From Scytolyngbya sp. HA4215-MV1 (GTDB taxonomy: Bacteria; Cyanobacteriota; Cyanobacteriia; Leptolyngbyales; Leptolyngbyaceae), in assembly GCA_019359045.1 (NCBI GenBank), contig JAHHIA010000010.1, positions 210,484 through 274,483 of the forward strand: a DNA stretch of 64,000 nucleotides, given 5' to 3'. Each line of letters opens with the position of its first letter. Positions within the stretch are counted from its first letter, which is position 1. Below the pieces are notes generated by a model. That model did not search any database. It worked only from the letters and a program-made list of their open reading frames with translations, and had not been told where the DNA came from. This document shows positions 51,600 to 60,513 of this stretch, one piece after another. The translations under genes were made by a program, and so were the position numbers.

Positions 51600-52777
51600 T
51601 GTCCACTGATCCGTATGCCTGGATAACGCAATCCCTGGAAACCATTCATAGAGCGGATTGGTATCGATCGCTGAAATCCATTGCGGGTCGTCCTGGTGCT
51701 ACCGTGCAACTTCAGGGACGCACCATGCTGAACTTTGCCAGTAATGATTATCTGGGACTGGCAGGCGATGAGCGGTTAATTGCGGCGGCGATCGCGGCGA
51801 CTCAATCTTTGGGTACTGGCAGCACTGGCTCACGTCTGATTACCGGACACCGGGAATTGCACCGTCAATTAGAGCAGGCGATTGCCCACCTGAAGCAGAC
51901 CGAAGATGCGATCGTGTTTAGCTCTGGCTATCTGGCGAATCTCGGCACAATCACCGCGTTAGTGGGATCGCGAGATTTAATTCTATCTGACCAATACAAC
52001 CACTCCAGCCTCAAGAATGGTGCTACTTTGAGCGGTGCTAAAGTATTGGACTATGCCCATGTAAAGATGGCAGACCTCAAGCACCAATTGGAGCAACATC
52101 GCGATCGCTACCGTCGTTGCCTGATTCTCACCGATACAGTTTTCAGTATGGATGGAGATTTATGTCCTCTTCCCTCGTTATTGGCGATCGCCCAGCAATT
52201 CGACTGCATGGTATTGGTAGATGAAGCTCACGCAACCGGAGTTCTCGGCAAAACGGGTGCAGGCTGTGTCGAGCACTTTGGCTGCACGGGACAACCGCTC
52301 ATTCAAATGGGCACCCTCAGCAAAGCTCTGGGAAGTTTAGGTGGTTATATTGCAGGGTCTGCTCCGCTGATTGACTTTCTCCGTAACCGCGCTCCCAGTT
52401 GGATTTACACCACCGGACTCTCGCCTGCCGATACCGCAGCTGCTCTAGCGTCGATCTCGATCGTCCAGCAAGACCCCGATCTACGCAATCGACTCTGGCA
52501 AAACACCACCCAACTCAAACAGAGGTTGACCGAAAAAATCGCTACCTGGCAAGGTTTTCCTGACTCGCCAAAGCTCTTACCTTCCGCATCCCCCATTCTC
52601 TGCTTGCAGGTCAAAGATGCTACCGCTGCTCTCACGTTGGCAGCACAACTGACGCAAGCGAACATCTTCGCCCCAGCCATTCGCCCACCCACTGTTCCCA
52701 CTAGTCGCATTCGCGTGACGGTGATGGCAACTCATACAGCAGCGCAGTTACAGCAGTTGGTTGCTGCGTTGGGATAG
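51599..52777 (+). CDS. bioF: 8-amino-7-oxononanoate synthase
   Basis: 392 residues. PLP enzyme condensing pimeloyl-ACP/CoA with alanine in the first committed step of biotin ring assembly. '[16 protein letters not shown]', '[21 protein letters not shown]' (in part), '[11 protein letters not shown]', '[11 protein letters not shown]', '[12 protein letters not shown]' and the PLP Lys242 in '[12 protein letters not shown]'. The start overlaps the preceding Uma2 stop by one base. A strong stem-loop follows 18 nt after the stop. A related KBL/serine palmitoyltransferase activity is less likely given the motifs. Confidence 0.93.
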   Translation: MSTDPYAWITQSLETIHRADWYRSLKSIAGRPGATVQLQGRTMLNFASNDYLGLAGDERLIAAAIAATQSLGTGSTGSRLITGHRELHRQLEQAIAHLKQTEDAIVFSSGYLANLGTITALVGSRDLILSDQYNHSSLKNGATLSGAKVLDYAHVKMADLKHQLEQHRDRYRRCLILTDTVFSMDGDLCPLPSLLAIAQQFDCMVLVDEAHATGVLGKTGAGCVEHFGCTGQPLIQMGTLSKALGSLGGYIAGSAPLIDFLRNRAPSWIYTTGLSPADTAAALASISIVQQDPDLRNRLWQNTTQLKQRLTEKIATWQGFPDSPKLLPSASPILCLQVKDATAALTLAAQLTQANIFAPAIRPPTVPTSRIRVTVMATHTAAQLQQLVAALG

Positions 52778-52795
52778 AGGAATATGGGGTAGGGG

Positions 52796-52830
52796 GTACG
52801 TTCGCACATTAAATGTGCGAACGTACATTT
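52796..52830 (+). terminator. Rho-independent terminator after bioF
   Basis: Perfect 15-bp inverted repeat ('gtacgttcgcacatt' with its complement, 52796-52810 and 52812-52826, single central A) followed by 'atttt'. It marks the end of the chromosomal backbone segment just before the tRNA fragment. Confidence 0.85.
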
Positions 52831-52835
52831 TCTAA

Positions 52836-52884
52836 GCTGGTGACAAGACTCGAACTTGCGACCGGCTGATTACAAATCAGCTAT
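52836..52884 (-). pseudogene. 3' half of tRNA-Thr(TGT), probable attachment-site remnant
   Basis: Read on the minus strand, the fragment folds as a complete anticodon arm (GCTGA-TTTGTAA-TCAGC, anticodon TGT), variable loop, T arm (GCAAG-TTCGAGT-CTTGT) and the 3' acceptor strand CACCAGC. The sequence 5' of the anticodon stem (52885 onward) has no D arm or acceptor partner, so no functional tRNA is made. Such tRNA 3' halves are left at one end of elements that integrated into a tRNA gene. Two copies of TTACACCCAA (about 52926-52948) follow. It marks the left edge of the accessory island. Confidence 0.8.
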
Positions 52885-52958
52885 CGATTTTTGCAGAGCA
52901 AGGCTTTCAGGCTTTGCAGGTAATTCTTACACCCAATTTACACCCAAACTAAAGCGCT

Positions 52959-53180
52959 TCATTCATCCTTTATATTAGGGTCACTCTCTTCTGTGGGTGT
53001 AATCTTGCCCTGCTGTTTGGCTCGATCGATCCCCTCTTCAATCAGAATCGCTGCCATCTGAGACAGGGAACGTCGCTCAAAGCTTGCAAGCTTTTCTAAG
53101 TCTTGCTTGACCTCTTCAGAGATATAGACCGCAATTCTGGGGACTTTAGCAGGCACCGTGTAAACCATTTGAGTTACCAC
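52959..53180 (-). CDS. Ribbon-helix-helix DNA-binding protein
   Basis: 73 residues from GTG 53178-53180, chosen because AGGAG lies 9 nt upstream; ATG 53168 is the alternative. 'RIAVYISEEVKQDLEKLASFERRSLSQMAAILIEEGI' (in part) fits a CopG/Arc-type ribbon-helix-helix: a short beta strand, then two helices with 'RRSLSQMA'. Such proteins are antitoxins or element-borne repressors. No toxin gene follows. First gene of the island after the tRNA scar. Confidence 0.7.
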   Translation of the reverse strand: MVTQMVYTVPAKVPRIAVYISEEVKQDLEKLASFERRSLSQMAAILIEEGIDRAKQQGKITPTEESDPNIKDE

Positions 53181-53261
53181 GCGATTGTACTCCTGTAGCA
53201 CTATATATGAACATTCTAACCAAAAGAGTGCCTCCGAGTGCTACCATGTGGTCAAATCAAA

Positions 53262-53298
53262 ACCCAGTCCCACAGACTCGCAATCCTCAGGACTGGGT
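53262..53298 (+). promoter_or_regulatory. Leader hairpin upstream of two small genes
   Basis: 9-bp stem 'acccagtcc' (53262-53270) with 'ggactgggt' (53290-53298), 19-nt loop, 25 nt before the start codon of the next gene. No T-tract follows, so it is more likely a leader structure or operator than a terminator. Confidence 0.45.
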
Positions 53299-53322
53299 AA
53301 ACCCCGATTAGGAGTTACAACC

Positions 53323-53622
53323 ATGATCGCAGATGAAAGACCGAATCAACCAGGTTCTCAGTCCCCTTTTGAAGTTGCTCAGGATGCTGCAAGCGAGGCT
53401 CTAGAGGCTCTGTATACCGTCTACTGGGCAGATAGATTCCAGGCTGATTTGTTAGAGGCAAAGCTGGCAGAACTCATCCTGTTCTATACCAAGGAGGCTC
53501 GTCCTTTGAGTGAACCTCATCCCCATCCTGAACAGTTGGAGGGTGAGGAAACGGGCACGATCGCCCCTTCCATCTTGCCAGAACAGCGGATCGAAACGTC
53601 TACCTGTGTCACTACTGCATAA
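53323..53622 (+). CDS. Small hypothetical protein of the island
   Basis: 99 residues from ATG 53323, with GGAG 8 nt upstream. 'FEVAQDAASEALEALYTVYWADRFQADLLEAKLAELILFYTKEA' (in part) forms one or two acidic amphipathic helices; the remainder is Pro/Glu-rich. No family recognised. Closely followed by another small gene (13 nt gap), so the two form an operon that ends in a terminator. Confidence 0.55.
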   Translation: MIADERPNQPGSQSPFEVAQDAASEALEALYTVYWADRFQADLLEAKLAELILFYTKEARPLSEPHPHPEQLEGEETGTIAPSILPEQRIETSTCVTTA

Positions 53623-53635
53623 GGAGGGAACAACA

Positions 53636-53863
53636 ATGTCTTTTCAACCTCCAGAGCAACCGATCGTCGATCTTCGAGATCGCCCTTCTCCTGAAGTGTT
53701 GCGAGTGCTGGCAATTGGTACACCTGAAGTGGTGCAAAACTTTGTGATGACGCTGTTTCAATGGGGATATGCTCGACCGGATGAATGGTCTAGACAGCTT
53801 CCGACTGTGAACCCTGGTGAGGTGATGCGGATACTGACCAAACGGATCAACCTGGCTGAATAA
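53636..53863 (+). CDS. Small conserved hypothetical protein
   Basis: 75 residues from ATG 53636, with AAGGAGGG 7 nt upstream. 'MSFQPPEQPIVDLRDRPSPEVLRVLAIGTPEVVQNFVMTLFQWG' (in part) and 'NPGEVMRILTKRI'. I recall short proteins with the same 'PEQPxVDLRDRxSxxVLxVLAIGxPEVVxNF' pattern in several cyanobacteria, often near mobile or accessory genes, but no function is assigned. Second gene of a two-gene operon. Confidence 0.6.
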   Translation: MSFQPPEQPIVDLRDRPSPEVLRVLAIGTPEVVQNFVMTLFQWGYARPDEWSRQLPTVNPGEVMRILTKRINLAE

Positions 53864-53891
53864 GAGTTAAAGCTACATCTTGAAGAATCTG

Positions 53892-53919
53892 AACCCGGTA
53901 GAGTCTGCCGGGTTTTTTG
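53892..53919 (+). terminator. Rho-independent terminator
   Basis: 'aacccgg' (53892-53898) pairs with 'ccgggtt' (53908-53914), followed by five further T's. Ends the small-gene operon, opposite the end of hsdR. Confidence 0.8.
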
Positions 53920-53975
53920 TTGGCACAATGAACGATCGCTCTTCTCTACACAAGAGTACTTTAGGGTTTGTTACC

Positions 53976-56900
53976 TCAAGCTGCTGAGTTGTAAATACTC
54001 TTGCCCTGTCCTTGGTAAGACTCGTAGACGTGTTGATAAATCTGCTCACACTTCTGCTCGTAGGTTTCGGCTGAATAAGTTTCTGGCAATTGGTCTAATG
54101 TTTCTTCGATCGTCAGTCTGACAGATGCCCGTGATTGTTGCCGTTTGCGCCAGTCCAGAACCAGCTTTTCTTGTTTGAGGGTGTCTAAAAGTTGCTGTGC
54201 TACTTGTTTAACCGCTTGTTCTTCTTTCTTGGATAAGGCAATTTCTGGTTTAGTAAGTAGGTCAAAGATGGCTAACTCTTCTTCGGTTAGGTTTTCGGCG
54301 ATCGCTCGTTTGTCTTCGGCTTCCAACTCCTGAGCGAAGTCAATTAAGCTATTGAAAAACAATTCAACGTTACGAGAATCGTTGTTGTAGCCCTCGATCA
54401 TTTTCTGGAATTTTTCCAGGTAGTTCACCCGACTGTGATTGAGACTAATCATCTGCTGAAGCTTTCGGTTGAGAGTACCCTTGAGTTTTTCGGCTTGGGT
54501 GCGCTGATAGCCTTTTGCAAATTCCGCTTTGAGTGCCTCAAAGTCCAGTTGGCTCAGGTCAATCAAAGGCTTTTCCCGAATCTGATAGGTGCCAGCTAAC
54601 TCACTAACTTTGCCTGACTGCGTGGCTGAACTGGAAATGACGTAGTTTTCAGCTGTGATTGAACTATCGAGCAGGGCTTCTACTTCGGCTTTGACTTCAG
54701 AGATGTCTACATCTGGAACTTCGTTGCGGATTTCTTGACTGAGACGGCTGAAGAAGGCTTCGGTTGCAGTAAATTCGTTTGCATCCGGATCAGGCAGGAT
54801 GGCTTTGTAGAGGCGAGTGATGTTGCCTGCTAGGGAGAAATAGGTGCGTTTGGAGTCGTCATTAACTAGGATGGCTTCGACGGCATCAGCCCAAAGCTTT
54901 GTGCGCTCGAATGCAGTCTGAGTGGTTTGGAATCTGGAAAGGTCAATGCCTTTAACAGTGCAAAACTCGGTTGCTTCTGCGATCGCCCCTCTCAACTGTT
55001 CGAGCAAGGCTGCTTTGGGCTTGACGGGTACATCCCCTTCTTCAATGCCTCCACCGGAAGCAGAACCGTAGATCGCTAGCGCTTTTTGCAGGTTCTTGAA
55101 GACACCAATGTAGTCCACAATCAAGCCGTTGTTCTTTTTCCCAAACACCCGATTTGCCCTGGCAATAGTTTGCATCAGGGTGTGGTTTTTCATGGGTTTA
55201 TCGAGGTATATGGTGGAACAACTGGGAGCATCGAACCCGGTGATCCACATGGCACAAACAAACACGATGCGGAGGGGATTGTCTGCGTCCTTGAACTTGT
55301 CATCCAGTCCAGGGGATTCATGCACCAACCGTTTCCGATGGGGCATGATGTCCAGTCCCTTTTTCTTAAAGTCAGCTTCCTCATTCTGAGAGGAGGAGAC
55401 AACCACTGCCATGTCGGTGGTTTCCAGGTAGGCGATCTGCGCTAAGAGTTGTTGTCGTTCTGCGGCGTTTGAGGTAGAAAGTTGAGCCTTCAGGCTGTCA
55501 ATCCGCTGTTTCCAATGGTGCTGCACTTTGTCGTACATGCTGACGGCTGTGAAGCGATCGATGGCAATCACCATTGCTTTACCCTGGTGTCCTCGTCCCA
55601 GGAAATGGCTCACGATATCTTCCGCAATCTTCTCTAGGCGATCGTTGCGGGTGATCAGGTGATATTCACGGCTGAATTCTCGCTCTAGTTTGCGCTCTTC
55701 CTCTTCATCCAGCGTGGCTGTCTCGACAATGCGGTAAACATCTTCGTTGAGTTCTTCATTGGTTAGTTGCAGTTCGGGAATGCGGTTTTCGTAAAAGAGG
55801 GGAACGGTTGCCCTGTCTTCAATGGATTGGCGGAAGTTGTAGACGCTGATGTAGTCACCAAATTCTTCTCGTGTTTTCTCTTCACCTGCCAGTAAGGGCG
55901 TGCCTGTGAAGCCGATAAAGCCAGCGTTGGGAAGGGCATTTCTCAGATTTTGAGCGAAGGTGTCGTACTGCGATCGATGGGCTTCGTCGGCAATCACGAT
56001 GATGTCTGAGCGATCGCTGAGTTTGGGGTATATCGCCCCTTTCTCGGTACGAAATTTTTGAATCAGGGTGAAGACGTAACGGTGATCTTCTCGGAGAAGT
56101 TGTTTCAGATGGTCAGCATTCTTTGCTCTAACTTCTTTTTCGGGTTCGGTAACAGCTCCAGCTTTATCAAAGTTTTTGTAGATTTGGTCATCCAGGTCTT
56201 CTCGATCGGTGAGGATCAGGAATGTCCAATTTCCGGGCAGTTTGCGGAGAATCTTTTGGGAGAAGAAGACCATGGAGTAGCTTTTGCCGCTGCCCTGGGT
56301 ATGCCAGAAGACTCCTAACTTACCCCGGTTCTGTTCAATCTGCTGCACCGCTTGAACTGCATTATTAACCCCTAAAAACTGGTGATTTTTGCCCAGAATT
56401 TTGATTAACTGTCCCGCAGCGGTAAAGAAGAAGGTGAAGTTTTCGGTTAAGTCTAGCAGGTGAATTTTGTCGCAGGTGCCCCGAATGATTGTCTCCAGGG
56501 AAATGATCCCGGTTTCGCCTTCTGTATTGATTTTCTTCCACTCGGCAAAATGCTCCCACTCTGCGGTGATGGCTCCCACTCGACTCTTTTTGCCATTGGA
56601 AAGAATGACCAGGGCGTTGTACCAGAAAAGTTGGGGAATGGTTTGTTTGTAGTCGGTAAGATTCTTGTGATATGCCTGCTCCAGCCTTTGGTGATGGGCT
56701 TTGAGTTCGATGAAGACCAGGGGTAGACCGTTGACAAAGCCAATTAGGTCTGCCCGTCTACCGTAAATCTCCCCGGTAACCGAGAACTGGGAGACGAGCA
56801 GAAATTGATTGTTGTCTGGGGTGTTCCAATCGATGAGTTTGACGGTTTCTTGTTGCTCTTCATCCTCATCGGTCTTGAAGGGAACTTTGATCCCGTTCTT

Positions 56901-57191
56901 CAGCAGTTGGTAGATCTCGCGATTGGTGGCTTCTAAGCTGGTGCTACGATCGCGGGTCAGTTCCTCAATGGCAAGTTGAAGGGCTTCGTTGGGTAGGTCT
57001 GGGTTGAGTTGCTGTAGGGCTGAGCGTAATCGGTGAATCAGGACAACCTCACCCCTAGTTTCTCGTCCGAGTGTGCCAGTAGTGCCCAAACTCTCCTGAT
57101 AAGCGTTGATAGTTTCCCAACCTAGAGTGGAGAAGAGGGCGATCGCTTCGTTTTCCATGGCTTGCTCGGAGTCTGGGTGAGGTTGGGGCAT
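53976..57191 (-). CDS. hsdR: Type I restriction enzyme, R (motor/nuclease) subunit
   Basis: 1071 residues, normal length. The R subunit translocates and cuts DNA when the S subunit finds an unmethylated site. N-terminal PD-(D/E)XK nuclease with Asp148 and 'IELKA' (Glu162, Lys164), then a SF2 helicase motor: Walker A 'TQGSGKSYSM' (Lys303), 'IVIADEAHRSQY' DEAH box, 'GFTGTPLL' motif III, and 'MQTIARANRVF' motif VI. A helical C-terminal part (about 840-1050) would bind the methylase core. Start ATG 57189-57191. It lies apart from hsdS and hsdM, with two orphan genes in between. Confidence 0.95.
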   Translation of the reverse strand: MPQPHPDSEQAMENEAIALFSTLGWETINAYQESLGTTGTLGRETRGEVVLIHRLRSALQQLNPDLPNEALQLAIEELTRDRSTSLEATNREIYQLLKNGIKVPFKTDEDEEQQETVKLIDWNTPDNNQFLLVSQFSVTGEIYGRRADLIGFVNGLPLVFIELKAHHQRLEQAYHKNLTDYKQTIPQLFWYNALVILSNGKKSRVGAITAEWEHFAEWKKINTEGETGIISLETIIRGTCDKIHLLDLTENFTFFFTAAGQLIKILGKNHQFLGVNNAVQAVQQIEQNRGKLGVFWHTQGSGKSYSMVFFSQKILRKLPGNWTFLILTDREDLDDQIYKNFDKAGAVTEPEKEVRAKNADHLKQLLREDHRYVFTLIQKFRTEKGAIYPKLSDRSDIIVIADEAHRSQYDTFAQNLRNALPNAGFIGFTGTPLLAGEEKTREEFGDYISVYNFRQSIEDRATVPLFYENRIPELQLTNEELNEDVYRIVETATLDEEEERKLEREFSREYHLITRNDRLEKIAEDIVSHFLGRGHQGKAMVIAIDRFTAVSMYDKVQHHWKQRIDSLKAQLSTSNAAERQQLLAQIAYLETTDMAVVVSSSQNEEADFKKKGLDIMPHRKRLVHESPGLDDKFKDADNPLRIVFVCAMWITGFDAPSCSTIYLDKPMKNHTLMQTIARANRVFGKKNNGLIVDYIGVFKNLQKALAIYGSASGGGIEEGDVPVKPKAALLEQLRGAIAEATEFCTVKGIDLSRFQTTQTAFERTKLWADAVEAILVNDDSKRTYFSLAGNITRLYKAILPDPDANEFTATEAFFSRLSQEIRNEVPDVDISEVKAEVEALLDSSITAENYVISSSATQSGKVSELAGTYQIREKPLIDLSQLDFEALKAEFAKGYQRTQAEKLKGTLNRKLQQMISLNHSRVNYLEKFQKMIEGYNNDSRNVELFFNSLIDFAQELEAEDKRAIAENLTEEELAIFDLLTKPEIALSKKEEQAVKQVAQQLLDTLKQEKLVLDWRKRQQSRASVRLTIEETLDQLPETYSAETYEQKCEQIYQHVYESYQGQGKSIYNSAA

Positions 57192-57701
57192 AAATGCTTA
57201 CCTGCTCAGTTAGATAGTCTTATCCTTTAGGATTCCGAGATGTCCTCTAAAATTTATCATTTGGCTAAAGGGAGTATCAGGATTTTACATACGATTGATC
57301 AACCTGGCTTTGATGATTGCTCTGGTTTGAAGCAATTGCAGGGAGACTTTAAGCTGAACTCTTAGAATCACGGATAACAGGGTTAATAATGGCAGAGTAT
57401 AAATTTCTCACCATCTGGCTGCTGGATACGCCCATTGAGAAGGTATCGAATAAAAGCTAATTCAAGTCAGGTTACTTGAAACGTGATCAACAAAACTGCA
57501 GATACTAGTGGAGAAAAGCATCCCTACGCAAAGCAATTATTCCTTAATAATTCTTAAAAAAGAAAACAAAATTCATTCTCCAAGGTTAAGCTTGTGCAGA
57601 AATGGATCAGCTTAAGCACTGGTATCGAGTTCAGCCGTTGTGATTCTTAGGGTGTGTCTCCAATTCACAGCAGGAAAAAAAGTAAATTTAGGGTGAGAAG
57701 G
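57192..57701. other. Divergent region between hsdR and an orphan membrane-protein gene
   Basis: 510 nt. AT-rich around 57500-57570 ('taattcttaaaaaagaaaac'), likely promoter DNA. No further gene, repeat or clear operator is seen. Confidence 0.35.
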
Positions 57702-58301
57702 ATGACCAGCAATCAGTCAGAAACTAGCAATCCATCTGAATCTGCCACAGGATACGTAAACAGTTTAGGCAGTTTTGTTAAAGAGCTTAAGCCCGAAGAA
57801 AAACTTATTGGCGCTCTGTTAGTTGGAATACTTGCCCTACTCTTTGTTGTTATTCCATCAGTACCAGAAGATAGTCGAATAGTTGTATGGTTTATAACAG
57901 TTGCTTTGGTGTTAGTGTCCTTTTTGTTATTCAATTATTGGACTAAACATAGCGCTTCAAAGCTTAGCAGAATTAAAAAAGAGAGAGATTATTGGGAAAC
58001 TAAAGCTGAGAATTTACGGAAAGATTACGACCAACTGGCAACTAACAACAATAGCCGATTGTCTGAAATCGATATTCAGATTCAGCAAATTAACAGAGAT
58101 ATAGCTCAAATCTCTGAACGAGGTAGGATAAATAGCCAGGAGGCAAGCGTTCTGATTCAAGAATTGACACAACTCGCTGAAGCCATACAAAAGCAAATAG
58201 CTCAAAATAGTAGTGATGTTGGTTATAGAATTGGGGTTGGCATTAAAATAGTTGAAAATGCCTCTGAGATAGCCAGGAAACTAGTGGAAACTGATAGCTA
58301 A
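57702..58301 (+). CDS. Orphan two-TM coiled-coil protein in the R-M locus
   Basis: 199 residues from ATG 57702 (GAGAAGG directly upstream; an earlier start at 57654 is possible). A soluble Ser/Thr-rich start, two membrane segments (about 45-62 'LIGALLVGILALLFVVI' and 70-88 'IVVWFITVALVLVSFLLF'), then a long coiled coil (about 95-180: 'LSRIKKERDYWETKAENL', 'LSEIDIQIQQINRDIAQI') and a short glycine-containing tail. Not recognised. The only plus-strand gene in the hsd locus; its 3' end overlaps the next, convergent gene by 4 nt. A membrane-linked accessory of the defence locus is possible but unproved. Confidence 0.6.
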   Translation: MTSNQSETSNPSESATGYVNSLGSFVKELKPEEKLIGALLVGILALLFVVIPSVPEDSRIVVWFITVALVLVSFLLFNYWTKHSASKLSRIKKERDYWETKAENLRKDYDQLATNNNSRLSEIDIQIQQINRDIAQISERGRINSQEASVLIQELTQLAEAIQKQIAQNSSDVGYRIGVGIKIVENASEIARKLVETDS

Positions 58302-58723
58302 GCTATTTCTTGAAGCTGCTTGATTAAGTGCTCTATGTATGGCTTTGCCTCTGTCTTTAATCCAAATTTACCAGGATTGTTGCAAAGTTCTTCTAGCTTT
58401 GAAATGTAGTAAGCCAGTGGTTTAGCCAGACTGTTTTTTGGGAGACGTTGGATGCACCACTTTTCAATCAAGTAGTAACTTCCAATAATTGTCGAAAATC
58501 CAATTAGCTCTATGAAGTTGGTGAGATCTTGAGTGGCATCTTTACTAGTAAAAGGTGTGCTTTCCTCATAGTATTTGTCTACTAAATCACAGTAGCGGCG
58601 CAAAACTTCAGAGACATCAGCAACATGAGGTTGCATCTGTTGTTGAATCTCTTTTAACGAGGGCAAGGTTGGGCGATACATACTGTCTTCAATACGCTTG
58701 CTTATGTCGAATAAGTTTGTCAT
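58298..58723 (-). CDS. Orphan hypothetical protein in the R-M locus
   Basis: 141 residues from ATG 58721-58723, chosen for GAGGAA 8 nt upstream. All-helical pattern: 'LFDISKRIEDSMYRPTLPSL', 'VSEVLRRYCDLVDKYYEE', 'NFIELIGFSTIIGSYYLIEKW' (in part), 'KPLAYYISKLEELCNN', 'YIEHLIKQLQEIA'. I recognise no family. Convergent and overlapping by 4 nt with the membrane-protein gene; same direction as hsdS, but 422 nt behind it. Possibly a partner of its overlapping neighbour. Confidence 0.55.
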   Translation of the reverse strand: MTNLFDISKRIEDSMYRPTLPSLKEIQQQMQPHVADVSEVLRRYCDLVDKYYEESTPFTSKDATQDLTNFIELIGFSTIIGSYYLIEKWCIQRLPKNSLAKPLAYYISKLEELCNNPGKFGLKTEAKPYIEHLIKQLQEIA

Positions 58724-59145
58724 CCAACTTTCCTCAATAACTTTTTCTCTATACACAAGCTTCCATAGCGAGTCCGGATAGTATCGCTAGAATTGAGTCT
58801 ATGCTTAGAGAAGCTGTTATTGGGCTGCAGGTTGGAATACAGTTCGCTCGTAAAGGAATGAATTCCTTCTCCATGACTTTAGTAGCGCAACCTCACTCCA
58901 ACATAGTACATACAAACTACTATGTCCACTATTGCGCTCAATGAGTGAATATATCGTAAAAATCCTACATAAAGCGATCCATAAGCTAAGGCATGCAAGC
59001 GCTCAGTTCAAGTAGAAATACAAAGAGAGAGCAAGAATATTGAAGGAGAAGAGCACAAAAGGTAGAAAACGAAGACGTCAATTTGATCTACAGCAAATCT
59101 CTGGCTGATTTTGCCAAATTCGCTAACTCTTCTTCTCGTCATTGC
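58724..59145. promoter_or_regulatory. Intergenic region with operator-like inverted repeat
   Basis: 422 nt between hsdS and the orphan gene. 'acatagta' (58901-58908) is the exact complement of 'tactatgt' (58918-58925), 9-nt spacer, a size suited to a dimeric regulator. It is about 180 nt upstream of the orphan start codon. The rest holds no recognisable element. Confidence 0.4.
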
Positions 59146-60513
59146 TTAACTAGCGATCGCCCCTTCCCTAATGCCAATCACTTTCTCATCATCACTGATC
59201 GCCTCTTCCTCTTCAGTTATTTCCAGCTTCTCCACATCAATCTCACCTGAAATGAGTTTAGGTAGAAGAAGGTCACGAGTTTGTCGGAGCTTCTGATTTT
59301 TTTGCTCTAAGTTTTCAATTAAGTTGGTGCTTCTAATTGCAAAATCAGCAAATTTTTGTTGAAGGTACATTGGAGGAATCAGAACTGGAAGACTACGCAA
59401 AATTCCTAGTGTGATTAGAGGAACTGAAGCACCTTTGTTTTGATTGATGATGTAATTTACCATTTCTGGTCTTGAGAACCAGTAATAAAGATATTCTGGC
59501 AATATAGTTTTCGATTCTCCTCTTACCCTTAGCTGCTTGTTTGAAATAATATATTTAGGATATTTAGGTTTTCTAGGAATTAAACCAATTTGACCTAATG
59601 TGCCCGCCGCCGTAAAGATAATATCTCCAGGTAAAGCTTCGCAGTTCCGAAGCTCATAAGCTTTCTCTTCAGTAATAAATACAAAACCTTCATCAACAAA
59701 TTTTTTAACTCCAAGCGTTAAGTTATTTCCCCTGATAACTGGTACACCTTTATCTACAAAAAATCTCTTACCGATATTTGAGCCAAAGGGACCAGAGACT
59801 ATTGATTTTCCAGCAGCACCAATATTCCCAACTATGTCTGCCTTCCAACCTTCGGGAATTAACCCTAATTCTGAATCAACAAGTTTGGTTTGTTCATGAC
59901 CGGGGAAGCGGAATTTGACGAACCACTCATCGTAGAGCGATCTCGCCATTTCTTCCAAGATTTTGATGCGTCTTGTGTTGTTTTCAATGAGGCGATCGTA
60001 AGCTGACAGAATATCAGCAATTCTTTTTTGTGTAGAAAGTGGTGGTAAAGAAACCTCAAAGGTTGGGAAAGTAGAAATCGGAATACGGTCAACTGTTGAA
60101 CCTGAAAGCAAATTTCTAGCAATAGTTCGTCGCCAGTCTTCTCCAAAGAAGTAATAGAATAAGAAGCGGTTATCAACTTTTCTAAAATCTGGTTTAATTA
60201 CCGCTAATCTGCGACCTAAACAACCTCGAAAACCTTCAGGGATAATCGCATATCGATTTAGAGTAGCCTCATAAGTAAACACAATATCGCCAGGAAGAGG
60301 CTGTACTCTTTTAATCCATTTTGGAAAGTCTTCTTCAGTAATGTATCTAATTTCAGATAAATCTAATCTTCCATCCTCTGTAATGTTTTTAATGCCTAAA
60401 AATACTGCCCCATCTGAGGCTGGCTTGGGTGTGGCATGAGGACCATCAAATATTCCTAGACAAACGTCACCAATTGGAACCCTGAGCCAGAATGCTGGAA
60501 AGCATGAAGTCAT
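59146..60513 (-). CDS. hsdS: Type I restriction enzyme, S (specificity) subunit
   Basis: 455 residues. Two target-recognition domains (about 1-160 and 215-380) read the two halves of a bipartite site; each is followed by a conserved helical spacer: 'PPLSTQKRIADILSAYDRLIENN' (about 160-182) with 'EEMARSLYDEWFVKFRFPG' and 'LENLEQKNQKLRQTRDLLLPKLISGE' near 400-425 (both in part). The sequence alone does not predict the DNA site. The start ATG overlaps, in ATGA form, the stop of an upstream hsdM-like tail remnant, the usual M-S coupling. Confidence 0.93.
   Translation of the reverse strand: MTSCFPAFWLRVPIGDVCLGIFDGPHATPKPASDGAVFLGIKNITEDGRLDLSEIRYITEEDFPKWIKRVQPLPGDIVFTYEATLNRYAIIPEGFRGCLGRRLAVIKPDFRKVDNRFLFYYFFGEDWRRTIARNLLSGSTVDRIPISTFPTFEVSLPPLSTQKRIADILSAYDRLIENNTRRIKILEEMARSLYDEWFVKFRFPGHEQTKLVDSELGLIPEGWKADIVGNIGAAGKSIVSGPFGSNIGKRFFVDKGVPVIRGNNLTLGVKKFVDEGFVFITEEKAYELRNCEALPGDIIFTAAGTLGQIGLIPRKPKYPKYIISNKQLRVRGESKTILPEYLYYWFSRPEMVNYIINQNKGASVPLITLGILRSLPVLIPPMYLQQKFADFAIRSTNLIENLEQKNQKLRQTRDLLLPKLISGEIDVEKLEITEEEEAISDDEKVIGIREGAIAS

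Noticed and set aside
52836..52960. tRNA-Thr interrupted by a group I intron
   Set aside because: No 5' half of the tRNA is found in the following several hundred bases and no intron core motifs are seen; an integration scar explains it better.
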